IMG/VR virus record: IMGVR_UViG_3300042261_001553
Location: 1 to 37,471 of that record
Direction: 5' to 3' (one strand)
Source of the DNA: a virus
DNA length: 37,471 nt
Shown piece after piece: positions 8,301-15,757 of this stretch. The stretch's first letter is position 1; every line of letters starts with the position of its first letter. A program made the translations under genes and the position numbers. The notes under the pieces are model-generated. The model did not search any database and was not told the origin of the DNA. It saw only the letters and a list, made by a program, of their open reading frames with translations.

Positions 8301-10898
8301 TTCCCGAAGGGTCTACCAGACAGACCGTTCTGGCGAGATGAAAAGTATGACAAACCGAACAAGGCGAGCCTAGAAAAACGATTTGGTCGTTACTACGACG
8401 AAGAAAACAATTTGACACAAAGAGGGAAGTACGTCAACGACAAGTTGAAGAAGATGCGTGAAGAAGGCAAAATTCCACCAGTTAATCGCCGACGCGCAAA
8501 ACGACCGCCGAACTCTGATATCAAACGAGTAGTCAAGTTTGAGGAAATCGATAAAAACGAAGGCATCAGTGTCGGTGACGCAATAGCCCACATCGGATTT
8601 AGAGACGATGACAACAGGGTTCTTGACGAACTTGCTGCCCATTTTGAAATTGGTGCAAGAGACACCGACCTGCAAAGAATTGAAGGTCTACCTCGACTCA
8701 ATATGGCTGATGTTGGAGAAGCCGTTCGTGAGCGGATTGAGCGAAACAAGAAAGAACGATGGAACCCGCAAGAAAGGGCAAACCTAGAACGCGAACTAGC
8801 CAACCTGCCAGATGAACTCATGGACGCTAAACGAGTGGATGCAGAAAACGCCGTCAAACAAGCAGAAGATAAAGTTCGGACAGCCCTAGAGGATTTAGCG
8901 CAAATTAGGAGACGCATAAAAGAACGCAAGGGTTCGCTCAAGAGACTCAAAAAAGACGATAAACAAGACTTGCGTAGGGAGGCTGACCGTCTCATAGTTT
9001 GGAACGCAATTCTTCTTGAAAAGCGTGCCCGTTTGAAGATGATACAAGATGATTATGAAAAACGTGTAGGAAATGCGCGTGGTGGAGGGAGCGACCGCCG
9101 AGATTTTGACGCCGTTCTTGATGACATCAAGAAAATGGTTCCCGCCAATCAACCGAACCGACCTCTCCCCAAAGAACTTGTAGACAGATTGTTCGACGAT
9201 TTTCAGAAGCAGCGCAATAGAGAAGGTGGCGACAGACTAAGAAAATTGCTAGACGACGGAATTTGGGATGACGACAAATTAAAACAACAACTTGAAGCGA
9301 GGGAAACCGTTCTTGACGGACTTCAACGCGGCAGAAATGCAATCCGACAACAATTGGACGATTACGTTAACAGGCTTGGCGCCGATGAACGCGACAACGA
9401 CTTCGTTGATTTGGTGAGAAAAGCAGTTGAAAACGAAGCACTAATAAAAGGGATGGAGAGTGAAATAAGCCTAATTAAGGCGCGACAAAATGAACTCAAC
9501 AACAGAGTGGGAGCAAGGTATCAAAAGTTTGTGGATGAAGGAGTGTTGCTTGATTTTGACGGCACCGATGAACCAGGCATGGAAATGATTTTAGACCAAG
9601 TTAGAAAAAAAATAATTGATGCAAAGTTGAATAATTTTGAAGATTTTGATGGGGGTTCCGTATACCTATTGCCAACAGGTCAGGTTGTTTTCCTTGACCC
9701 CACTCAGAGAGTGGCGTTGAGAGACATGGAAAGACAAAATGTCATAACGAACAAGGCAAGGAAGTTGGCAATCATACCGGCGGAAAAAGCGCCCGAAAGA
9801 CCAAGAACAGGTGGACCAAAACCGGAGAAAGCGTTGCCGACAGAAGCGCGAGGACCAGTCGGGCACGCCTTCCCGCGCAGAAAAAACCAAATGGGAGAGT
9901 TCGGCATTAATTTCCAAGAAAAAGGAATAGGCGAATACAAACCAGTGGTCAATAGAGAAATAAAAAACCTTGAAGATGCCATTAATTGGGTTCGTGACGG
10001 AAAACCGCTAGACCAAGTTCCTCACCAATATTGGAGGGAAGCAGTTTCAGCGAACGCCAGCAAAAGCAAGAGAGACAAAAATAAGCGTTTTAAGTCAGTC
10101 GCAAAGAACGGCGGCAATATCGGCGACACGGAGATATATGTTTTGCGAGACTCCGACGGATTCGCAACCAATCACGGATTGGTATTCAAGTCGTCTAGAG
10201 CAGGAGACAATATCGGTGAGATAGTTGGCTGGAACTATTTAGACAGGTTGGGAATCATTGAAGGTGGAGCGGTTTACGACGGACCCGGAAATGACGGCGC
10301 GTATGTGATGTTCCACTTCGCTTTCAAGGACATTCCAGAAGGCAACGCAATAGGTAAAGCCGACGGGGGCGACAACTTTGTCTACGCTCAACGCAAGGCA
10401 GACGAACTACAAGGATTCCCAGGTCGCGTTCACAACTGGCTAGCGAACTATATTCTCGGAGTCTCGGATAGACACGACGGCAACGGGATGATGAGAGAAG
10501 TTGCCAATGAAGGCGGCAAAAAAGTTGTTGTTATCCCGCTTGACCTTGGATGGGCTGGACGGGGGGTAGAGAATGACCCATTCCAATACCTCAGATTCTT
10601 TGGCATGGACGGAGGGTTGATGACCGACATGGCTACCGCATATCAACGCGCTACTCCAGAGGGGAAACGAAGAATTTTGTACGATTTGGAAAGAGCGTTA
10701 GACAATATCATTACAAAAACTGAAAACATGTTGGATGTCAACAAAGTAGACTTCGTAAAACAGGCAATAAAGAACGTTCCAGACGGCGAAAAAGCCACCG
10801 CCGAGAAAAAAGCGGAAAAATTGTACGACCAAATGAAGAAACAACTACAAAACCTGAAAGATTCAAAACAAGCAATTATTAACAGGGTCAGGAGTTAG
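5346..10898 (+). CDS. giant modular virion-associated protein with C-terminal atypical kinase-like domain
   Basis: 1850 aa; the ATG overlaps the preceding stop. Visible order: an N-terminal module (3-68) shared with the gene at 15758; a block 115-237 nearly identical to residues 9-131 of the gene at 11247, including CX17C (C156-C174); a SERRRVRRE block (about 266-298); a SFRNVNN block (about 313-383); a Lys/Pro/Arg linker; long charged helices (about 520-960) expected to be coiled coil; a second SFRNVNN block (about 973-1041); more helix; and a globular C-terminal domain (about 1510-1790). The last has K1615, E1625, D1708-R-H-D-G-N1713 and D1733-L-G, the pattern of the PI3K/HipA-like atypical kinase fold. 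The position upstream of the capsid gene and the rod-like middle suggest a structural or injected protein. Kinase activity is inferred from motifs only. Confidence 0.85.
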   Translation: MKKVFFVRFEGGRPYMLVTVKPGATTFQPLSDDADDVCDVLESVFVNKPITKNQLDAALDEDFSIEGPTVVTRETNKIIKEFMSASEAPRGKQIDISAIKIKDLGESNSQNLLNMKARAFIYEQTKTTFNYEVKRVRAIWDPSLSIPGGRRGGWRCPTGTRYGGQITDRFGRNCGWGVARRIANAITNIGERLESLDDRRRGRRVDRRNQRVERRLRRDARGGAAERGLRGIAEALDPGASTPTAPTPRAPEAPRAPKKPRGRRRVFDSDARDRGLRDSERRRVRRELDEPDAARTGEIDLDDTVELPAGESAPDSRSFRNVNNRFPKNGLPEEAYWRRDSYTGDDKAELERRFGRYYDDKNKINQRGKFVNERLDDFRKRQAAPRKKPEPRKKPRGKRKPSERPKGVVEGPLDGESFNDYADRKYDEYRKRVEQIRRDGGNAGLLTKKEWFEINQGNLREAWDKKNPEKKKPAPRKKPVPRVKPPVADKEPTPNRREDKPLTINPGEKEAKDLYPEGWFKDIADENERERLKKDFVEAFINEGQNITEVLGDGHRYGEGTPGRELLADWQADPDGEIAGRAKYIQGQIDALSKEEKKLLEQVAQLRRKDVDSLGDIGRRALARKAGRHARLMHERQRLQDILDLGVDADLRNRKGRGAEKPASKKPRRISKKDVFDNSIQAVSYDGAAQRIDELPDDWAGAGNAEELRDNLRKVAARLAKYDKDDRVELEDGNEIRVEDLAKNVLDAADAWDRFAKREREFDEDERARREEIADILENDRAVNRPGKPEDNENTVEELIRQEDEIERRLLRDGLAEFGADAKDWTEAHDGMMKQLGLLNDEVEQIDDERFRDMWEAEDAELRDLFEKEMAQLEMGNMDEAELEERINLRDEQIKAALEQLEKDLARVKELRKPKNQEEQLERRRAFGRIAAGERIVNLNRQFNRENREILNNLRGGDNARAGATPSFGSGSAPDDRSFRNVNNFFPKGLPDRPFWRDEKYDKPNKASLEKRFGRYYDEENNLTQRGKYVNDKLKKMREEGKIPPVNRRRAKRPPNSDIKRVVKFEEIDKNEGISVGDAIAHIGFRDDDNRVLDELAAHFEIGARDTDLQRIEGLPRLNMADVGEAVRERIERNKKERWNPQERANLERELANLPDELMDAKRVDAENAVKQAEDKVRTALEDLAQIRRRIKERKGSLKRLKKDDKQDLRREADRLIVWNAILLEKRARLKMIQDDYEKRVGNARGGGSDRRDFDAVLDDIKKMVPANQPNRPLPKELVDRLFDDFQKQRNREGGDRLRKLLDDGIWDDDKLKQQLEARETVLDGLQRGRNAIRQQLDDYVNRLGADERDNDFVDLVRKAVENEALIKGMESEISLIKARQNELNNRVGARYQKFVDEGVLLDFDGTDEPGMEMILDQVRKKIIDAKLNNFEDFDGGSVYLLPTGQVVFLDPTQRVALRDMERQNVITNKARKLAIIPAEKAPERPRTGGPKPEKALPTEARGPVGHAFPRRKNQMGEFGINFQEKGIGEYKPVVNREIKNLEDAINWVRDGKPLDQVPHQYWREAVSANASKSKRDKNKRFKSVAKNGGNIGDTEIYVLRDSDGFATNHGLVFKSSRAGDNIGEIVGWNYLDRLGIIEGGAVYDGPGNDGAYVMFHFAFKDIPEGNAIGKADGGDNFVYAQRKADELQGFPGRVHNWLANYILGVSDRHDGNGMMREVANEGGKKVVVIPLDLGWAGRGVENDPFQYLRFFGMDGGLMTDMATAYQRATPEGKRRILYDLERALDNIITKTENMLDVNKVDFVKQAIKNVPDGEKATAEKKAEKLYDQMKKQLQNLKDSKQAIINRVRS
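5691..6056 (+). repeat. shared Cys-module block, copy in the 1850-aa gene
   Basis: About 120 codons that are nearly identical in protein to 11271-11641. Landmarks are KRVRA.WDP.LSIPG, the CX17C motif and GVARRIANAITNIGERLES, followed by an Arg-rich tail. DNA identity is also high but third positions differ, so this is an old duplication under protein-level constraint. Confidence 0.9.
6141..6239 (+). repeat. SERRRVRRE block, copy 1
   Basis: Encodes FDSDARDRGLRDSERRRVRR and then an acidic EP..ART segment. A close copy lies at 12771-12866 in the 1392-aa gene. Confidence 0.85.
6282..6494 (+). repeat. SFRNVNN block, copy 1
   Basis: A block of about 70 codons: APDSRSFRNVNNRFP, a WR...Y..D segment, L(E/R)RRFGRYYD, then RGKFVNERLD. 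It recurs at 8262-8469 in the same gene and at 13095-13305 in the 1392-aa gene. Confidence 0.9.
8262..8469 (+). repeat. SFRNVNN block, copy 2
   Basis: Second copy in the same gene: APDDRSFRNVNNFFPK, FWR, LEKRFGRYYDEE, RGKYVNDKL. It follows the long charged helical region. Confidence 0.9.
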
Positions 10899-10903
10899 CG
10901 GCA

Positions 10904-11257
10904 ATGGTTGACTTTGCAAGAATTGTTCTTGACAACGAGTTTTTTTACGAGCCTAAACAAACTCCCGACATGTGCATCGCCAAAAATGATGGAGGGCAAA
11001 TAGTTTTGCACGGCAACACACAGGAAGTTGTTGATTTTGTTTACAAGGTTTTGTCTAACTCTGCAGCCCGTGCAACATATTCCGACCCCAAATATGGTCT
11101 AGAATATGTTCTGTCCAAATTGATAGGTCCTTCAATTGACTACAGTTCCAATCTTTCTTTCATTGAAGAAGACTATGACGAACTGGTTAAAGGGCTAAAA
11201 AATACAAAATCCTTCAAGGTCATAACAACCAAGAAATTTGACGTAGATGACGAATAA
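10904..11257 (+). CDS. hypothetical protein, possible free-standing version of an N-terminal module
   Basis: 117 aa. AGGAG lies 9-10 bases before ATG 10904, and the gene overlaps the next by 11 bases. No known family. In the neighbouring paralogue at 5346, the equivalent Cys-module block is preceded in the same polypeptide by an ~85-residue N-terminal module. Here the 117-aa product stands in that position as a separate gene. Similarity between the two is weak by eye (a helix, a 'GP' turn, another helix), so the equivalence rests mainly on gene order. Confidence 0.7.
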   Translation: MVDFARIVLDNEFFYEPKQTPDMCIAKNDGGQIVLHGNTQEVVDFVYKVLSNSAARATYSDPKYGLEYVLSKLIGPSIDYSSNLSFIEEDYDELVKGLKNTKSFKVITTKKFDVDDE

Positions 11258-14200
11258 AAACCTGTTCAACTACAAGGCGCAACGCTTTCAGAGCGAACTG
11301 AACAAGACGACGTTCGCATACGAAGTTAAGCGTGTCCGCGCTTTGTGGGACCCGACATTGTCAATCCCCGGCACGAACCGTCGTGGCGGTTGGCGTTGTC
11401 CTGTCGGCACCCGTTACGGTGGTCAGATTACTGACCGTTTCGGCAGAAACTGTGGTTGGGGTGTCGCTCGGCGTATCGCCAATGCAATCACGAACATTGG
11501 TGAACGACTTGAGAGCGTTGATGATAGACGAAGGGGCAGGCGTGTAGACAGGCGCAACCGCAGAATGATGGGCAGGTTGCAACGAAATGCCGATGCGGGT
11601 CGTGCAGAAAGAGGTTTGCGTGGTATCGCAGACGTTTTGGACGGCGGAGAAGGGTCATCCAATGTTCCACGGACACCTCGCGGGCGGGATGTAATCCTTG
11701 ATGATGTTGATGTTCCTGAGCGCTCGCCAGAGGTTTTGGACGATGTTGACGCCCCCGAACCATCACCAGTGGTGTTGGATGATGGAGGCAGACCACTAGA
11801 CGGACGAGCCGCAAGGAGAGCGGAAAGAAAACGACGCCGTCAAGAGCGACGTGAGCGACGGGAACGCGAAGCACGGGAGCGCGAAGCGCGCGGTGAACCA
11901 CCTCCCGGACAACTCGGTAGAGGTTGGCGAGGTTTGCTTGACCCCGACGACCCGAGATACAACGAACAGGGTAATCGTCCTTGGTTTGGACCGCCGCAAA
12001 ATGCTCCCCGTGCAGACGCCGATGAAGTCGACGCACCAGGCGGTCGTAGACCAGGTGGCAGACGTAGACCCGATGCACCAGAAGCCGATACCCGCCCGAG
12101 AACGCCGACTGATGAAGATGGTGGGGATGCGCCAGGAATGCCTCCTAGACCTGCACGACCGCGGCGACCAAAACCAGAAGATGGTGGTGCAGGCGATGAT
12201 GATGGTACGCCAGACGCAACGCCAGCCACACCACCTAGGCGACCGCGGCGACCGAGACCACCGCGCGACGAAGAGGCGAGACCGCGACCCGGTGAACGAA
12301 AACCTCCGCGCGTTCCTGCTGCTGAAGGAGGAGCGTTAGACGATTTTATTACACCTGATGGGGCACCAAATAGAGACGGCAACGAACCGAATGAGATTGT
12401 TATCGGTAGAGACGGGAAACCATACAAATGGGTACCGAATCCAGATGCAAACGCTATTGGTAGAGGAAGACAAGAAAAAGGTTCTTGGGTTCCCGCATCC
12501 AACGTTGACTTAGAGAATGACCGCCTATCCAAAAAGCGTCGAAGAGTGCGGGGCGACGATTTTCGCAACCCGAAATCGCCCAAAGGTGCACCCGACCCAG
12601 AGGGCAAGACCCGTATTTGGACGGACGATGAGGGCGACCAATGGGAGTACGACCCGAATCGCAGAGAGTGGGATTTGAGAGGAAACCCAGATAAACGTCG
12701 TGAGGCTGAAGAAAAAGACAGGAAAGAGCGAGGTGGCGCTGCGGGTGCACCACAGCCACCGAACAGACCGCCTTTTGACTCGGATGAACGCGACGCGGGT
12801 TTGCGCGAATCTGAGCGTCGTCGTGTTCGTCGAGAAATAGAGGAACCGGGTGCGCCGAGAACCGAGACAGGAGAGCAACCAGAAGCAGAAGCACCAAAAC
12901 CGAAGCGTCCGCGACGCAAACAAAACCGCAGGCGCGCTGCTTCGGATGAAGTTGCGACAGAGTCGGCAACGAGGCGACCGCCCGCACCAGGAGACAAGCC
13001 TGCTGGCGGTCAAAAGAAACCAAGCGACCGAGTTAATACCGAACAAGAAGTGCTTGAGTTGGAAGACATCATACAGATGCTTGAGGGTGGGAGTGAACCC
13101 GATAGTCGTTCTTTCAGGAACGTCAATAATCGTTTCCCGAAGAGCGGTTTGCCGAAGAGCGCATTTTGGCGAAAACCCGATTATGACGGTGATGATGCCG
13201 AACAGTTAGAAAGACGGTTTAGCCGCTACTACGACGCGGATGGAAACATTAACGCCCGTGGTCGGGTTGTCAACAGGGAAATCGCGCGACGAAAGCGCGA
13301 AGGCGGTCTGACTCCCAAGGGTCGTAAACCGCGCAAACCGAAAGCAGAGAAGAAACCGAAAGGTCCTGTTTCCAACACTCCCGCAGACCAAGCAGACATC
13401 CCGTCGCCCCCACCAATGGCAGCAACAGAAGACATACCCGAATATCAGAGACTCCCAGAGGAATATAAGCAGCAGGCGCGCAAGGTTTATGAAGACGCCC
13501 TCAAGGATGGTGACAGACGAAGAAAAGTACAGGACGACGAAGTGGACAAATTGATTGCCAAACCAGAAGGAACACAGAAACGACTGAAACTAGAACAGGC
13601 ACGCGACGATGCAGAGATGCTGGAAAAGGTGTATAGACAAAGCCGCGAAGAAGCCGAGCAAAACATGCGAAACATGGAGAACGTTCCGTTCAACGAAATG
13701 AGTGAGGGAATGAAACGGACTTACATTGATTATGTTGCCGGAGCGATGCGTTCACGCAAGGAAGAAGAATATGCGCGTCGCCGCCGCATGAGAATAGTGA
13801 ACGCACTCGGAGAGGACGCCCGAAATCAACCACCAGATAGACCGGCTCCGAAACCTCGCGATGTCAGACCACCAAATCGGGCGCCATCGCAACCCTCATC
13901 GTCAACCGCAACGGAAGAGAACAATCCAAAATTCAAAGAACTCCCAGAAGAAGCAAAACAAAAAGCACGTGAATTGTTCCAAACAATCGTGAAGGCTCGC
14001 AATGATAGAAATGACCGCGAAGACATCTTTGTGGATAACGCAATTGGGCGTCCAGCCGGTGCTGAAGCGAATCAAATTCTCAAAGATGTGCTCCGTAGAG
14101 AAAAAGAAGACCTTGACAGAGTATTGGACGAAAAGTACGACGCACGCGACAACATCGCAAAGTTAGAGCGCGACCACGGGTCATACAGCGAAATGTCACC

Positions 14201-15425
14201 GACCCAACAACAAAACTACATAGACAGTGTTGCCGTAATAATGCGCGCAGAAAAAGACGCAGACAGAAGAAAGAAACGAATCTCAAAATTGAAGAGCGCA
14301 ATAAACGAACGGGAGGCAGCGCCAGCGCCCCGTCCAGCAGGTAGACCCGTACCAGAAAATAGGTCAGATGTCCGACCGAGACAACAACCAAACATCGGAC
14401 CTCAAAAAGTGAAAGCAGATAACGATAACAAGTTGGGTCAATATGAAGGTGGTCTGCCCGCAGGGAAAGCGGTTCCGATTGGCAACAAGGGAATCAACAC
14501 CAAAGAAGATGCTGCAACGTTCCTGCGTAACGGTGGCGAAGTAAGAGACGTTCCAGACGATTTTATATTGTTTGCAATGATGAGAAACACAGAAGGTCCG
14601 AATCCGCGATATCGGTTAAGCAGCGTAGGCGGCGGAGGCAATGTAAACGGTGCACTCAGAATGTTTGTGGATGAAGAAAGAGAAAAAATGTTTATCATCA
14701 AATACGCAGATGGTAGAAGTTATGCACAAAATGAGGACATCTACGAGATTCTTGGAAATAATATTGCAGGACGAATGGGTCTGCCAGTATCCGAATTTAG
14801 ATTTGCAGGACCGGTTGTACCAAATAACAAACCGGGCGTCTCTGGTCATATCAGACCAGTTCTATTTGAACATTCAGGCAATCTAGTAGAAGGAACCCTC
14901 CAGGCAGCAAGAATAAACCATGTAGAAAAGATTGAACCAGAAGATGTGATAGCCGCTACCTTGCTTGATTATGCCGTGCTGAACACGGATAGACATGGAG
15001 GAAACTATTTCCTCGTAACACAAAACGGAAAGATGCATTTTGTGCAAATAGACATGTCCCTAGGTTTTCACGCTAGGGAATTTGACCCGGGTGACGACTT
15101 TTCCGGTGACGGTGGTTTTCTGACTTGGCTAAAATCTGGAGCGGGCGGAAGACGAAACGACATGGCGCAAATGCTTCCAGAGAGAGTTAGACAGGGTCGG
15201 GTTACAAGAGCCGAAGTGGTACGCGCAATAATCAAGATTCAAGAAAATTTGCGCGCTGCCGAACAAGCAAAACGATATACGGAATTCGGTCAAGATGTAT
15301 ATAATGCAAGGGGCGAAGTCGCCAAGATTGACCAAGGCGTCAAATACGTAGATGCGCGTCTGAAATATTTGATGGAAGTTGACCCTAACCGTCTTGCCGA
15401 TATAATTCTTGAACGAGCGATTTAG
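11247..15425 (+). CDS. large modular virion-associated protein with C-terminal atypical kinase-like domain
   Basis: 1392 aa, a paralogue of the 1850-aa protein. Residues 9-131 match that protein closely, including CX17C (C51-C69). Then follow an Asp/Pro/Arg-rich, probably disordered region (about 130-500), a SERRRVRRE block (509-540), a SFRNVNN block (617-686), two tandem helical repeats (about 728-853 and 891-1021), and a C-terminal domain (about 1065-1390). The last shows FIIK1152, E1167, NTD1248-R-H-G-G-N1253 and QID1269 followed by LGF, that is Lys, Glu, catalytic Asp, Asn and metal-binding Asp in the order of PI3K/HipA-type kinases. Its Lys and catalytic loop are better preserved than in the paralogue. 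Substrate and activity are unknown; location in the particle is inferred. Confidence 0.85.
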   Translation: MTNKNLFNYKAQRFQSELNKTTFAYEVKRVRALWDPTLSIPGTNRRGGWRCPVGTRYGGQITDRFGRNCGWGVARRIANAITNIGERLESVDDRRRGRRVDRRNRRMMGRLQRNADAGRAERGLRGIADVLDGGEGSSNVPRTPRGRDVILDDVDVPERSPEVLDDVDAPEPSPVVLDDGGRPLDGRAARRAERKRRRQERRERREREAREREARGEPPPGQLGRGWRGLLDPDDPRYNEQGNRPWFGPPQNAPRADADEVDAPGGRRPGGRRRPDAPEADTRPRTPTDEDGGDAPGMPPRPARPRRPKPEDGGAGDDDGTPDATPATPPRRPRRPRPPRDEEARPRPGERKPPRVPAAEGGALDDFITPDGAPNRDGNEPNEIVIGRDGKPYKWVPNPDANAIGRGRQEKGSWVPASNVDLENDRLSKKRRRVRGDDFRNPKSPKGAPDPEGKTRIWTDDEGDQWEYDPNRREWDLRGNPDKRREAEEKDRKERGGAAGAPQPPNRPPFDSDERDAGLRESERRRVRREIEEPGAPRTETGEQPEAEAPKPKRPRRKQNRRRAASDEVATESATRRPPAPGDKPAGGQKKPSDRVNTEQEVLELEDIIQMLEGGSEPDSRSFRNVNNRFPKSGLPKSAFWRKPDYDGDDAEQLERRFSRYYDADGNINARGRVVNREIARRKREGGLTPKGRKPRKPKAEKKPKGPVSNTPADQADIPSPPPMAATEDIPEYQRLPEEYKQQARKVYEDALKDGDRRRKVQDDEVDKLIAKPEGTQKRLKLEQARDDAEMLEKVYRQSREEAEQNMRNMENVPFNEMSEGMKRTYIDYVAGAMRSRKEEEYARRRRMRIVNALGEDARNQPPDRPAPKPRDVRPPNRAPSQPSSSTATEENNPKFKELPEEAKQKARELFQTIVKARNDRNDREDIFVDNAIGRPAGAEANQILKDVLRREKEDLDRVLDEKYDARDNIAKLERDHGSYSEMSPTQQQNYIDSVAVIMRAEKDADRRKKRISKLKSAINEREAAPAPRPAGRPVPENRSDVRPRQQPNIGPQKVKADNDNKLGQYEGGLPAGKAVPIGNKGINTKEDAATFLRNGGEVRDVPDDFILFAMMRNTEGPNPRYRLSSVGGGGNVNGALRMFVDEEREKMFIIKYADGRSYAQNEDIYEILGNNIAGRMGLPVSEFRFAGPVVPNNKPGVSGHIRPVLFEHSGNLVEGTLQAARINHVEKIEPEDVIAATLLDYAVLNTDRHGGNYFLVTQNGKMHFVQIDMSLGFHAREFDPGDDFSGDGGFLTWLKSGAGGRRNDMAQMLPERVRQGRVTRAEVVRAIIKIQENLRAAEQAKRYTEFGQDVYNARGEVAKIDQGVKYVDARLKYLMEVDPNRLADIILERAI
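11271..11641 (+). repeat. shared Cys-module block, copy in the 1392-aa gene
   Basis: Counterpart of 5691-6056; almost residue-for-residue from KTTF.YEVKRVRA to AERGLRGIA. The cysteines are at codons starting 11397 and 11451, the same 18-residue step as in the other three genes. Confidence 0.9.
12771..12866 (+). repeat. SERRRVRRE block, copy 2
   Basis: Encodes FDSDERDAGLRESERRRVRR then an EEPGAPRTE segment; partner of 6141-6239. Confidence 0.85.
13095..13305 (+). repeat. SFRNVNN block, copy 3
   Basis: EPDSRSFRNVNNRFPK, FWRK, LERRFSRYYDADG, RGRVVNREI: the third copy, in the 1392-aa gene. Confidence 0.9.
13428..14310 (+). repeat. tandem helical repeat (two ~125-aa units)
   Basis: Unit 1 is about 13428-13806 and unit 2 about 13917-14310, separated by a Pro-rich linker. 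Shared landmarks are LPEE.KQ.AR, a central charged helix, F.EMS/Y.EMS, the YIDyVA...MR motif and a closing basic helix. The units have diverged but align end to end. Confidence 0.75.
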
Positions 15426-15437
15426 GTAGGTGAACAA

Positions 15438-15749
15438 ATGAAATTCAAAAAGTATTGCATATCAAACCTAAGAAGCATGACCGACCCCAACAAAATTAGC
15501 GAAGATTCACAACCCTCTGTTCATTTGGAATTAGAGGATGGGTCATTCAAAATGTTTGTTGCGGACAAAAACGTTTCTGAATATGAAAACAACATTGTGG
15601 CTGAACTGCAAAAGAGCAGACAATACACATTTGAAGAGTTTAGTTCTTCCAACCCTGCATATTTTGTTGAAGATAGGGGCGTGTATTCCGAAGGAAAAGA
15701 ACAAGAAATAAATAAAATTTTGTCGGATTACGGTTACCCGACCAAGTAG
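15438..15749 (+). CDS. small hypothetical protein
   Basis: 103 aa; AGGTGAAC lies just upstream of ATG 15438, 12 bases after the stop of the 1392-aa gene. Acidic, with a beta-like first half and a C-terminal helix (EQEINKILSDYG). Its general layout resembles the N-terminal module of the 5346 and 15758 products, but identity is low and I do not claim homology. It precedes a large Cys-motif gene in the same way as the 117-aa gene does. Confidence 0.65.
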   Translation: MKFKKYCISNLRSMTDPNKISEDSQPSVHLELEDGSFKMFVADKNVSEYENNIVAELQKSRQYTFEEFSSSNPAYFVEDRGVYSEGKEQEINKILSDYGYPTK

Positions 15750-15757
15750 GGAATAAT

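Noticed and set aside
10904-11257. Frameshift that split one long gene into the 117-aa and 1392-aa genes
   Set aside because: The 117-aa product shows only weak similarity to the matching part of the paralogue. The downstream gene has its own ATG and both look intact, so separate genes are more likely.
11840-12997. 385-aa open frame on the minus strand
   Set aside because: It lies opposite the Arg/Pro/Asp-rich part of the 1392-aa gene; long antisense frames are expected there, and its product is low-complexity Ser/Gly/Pro.
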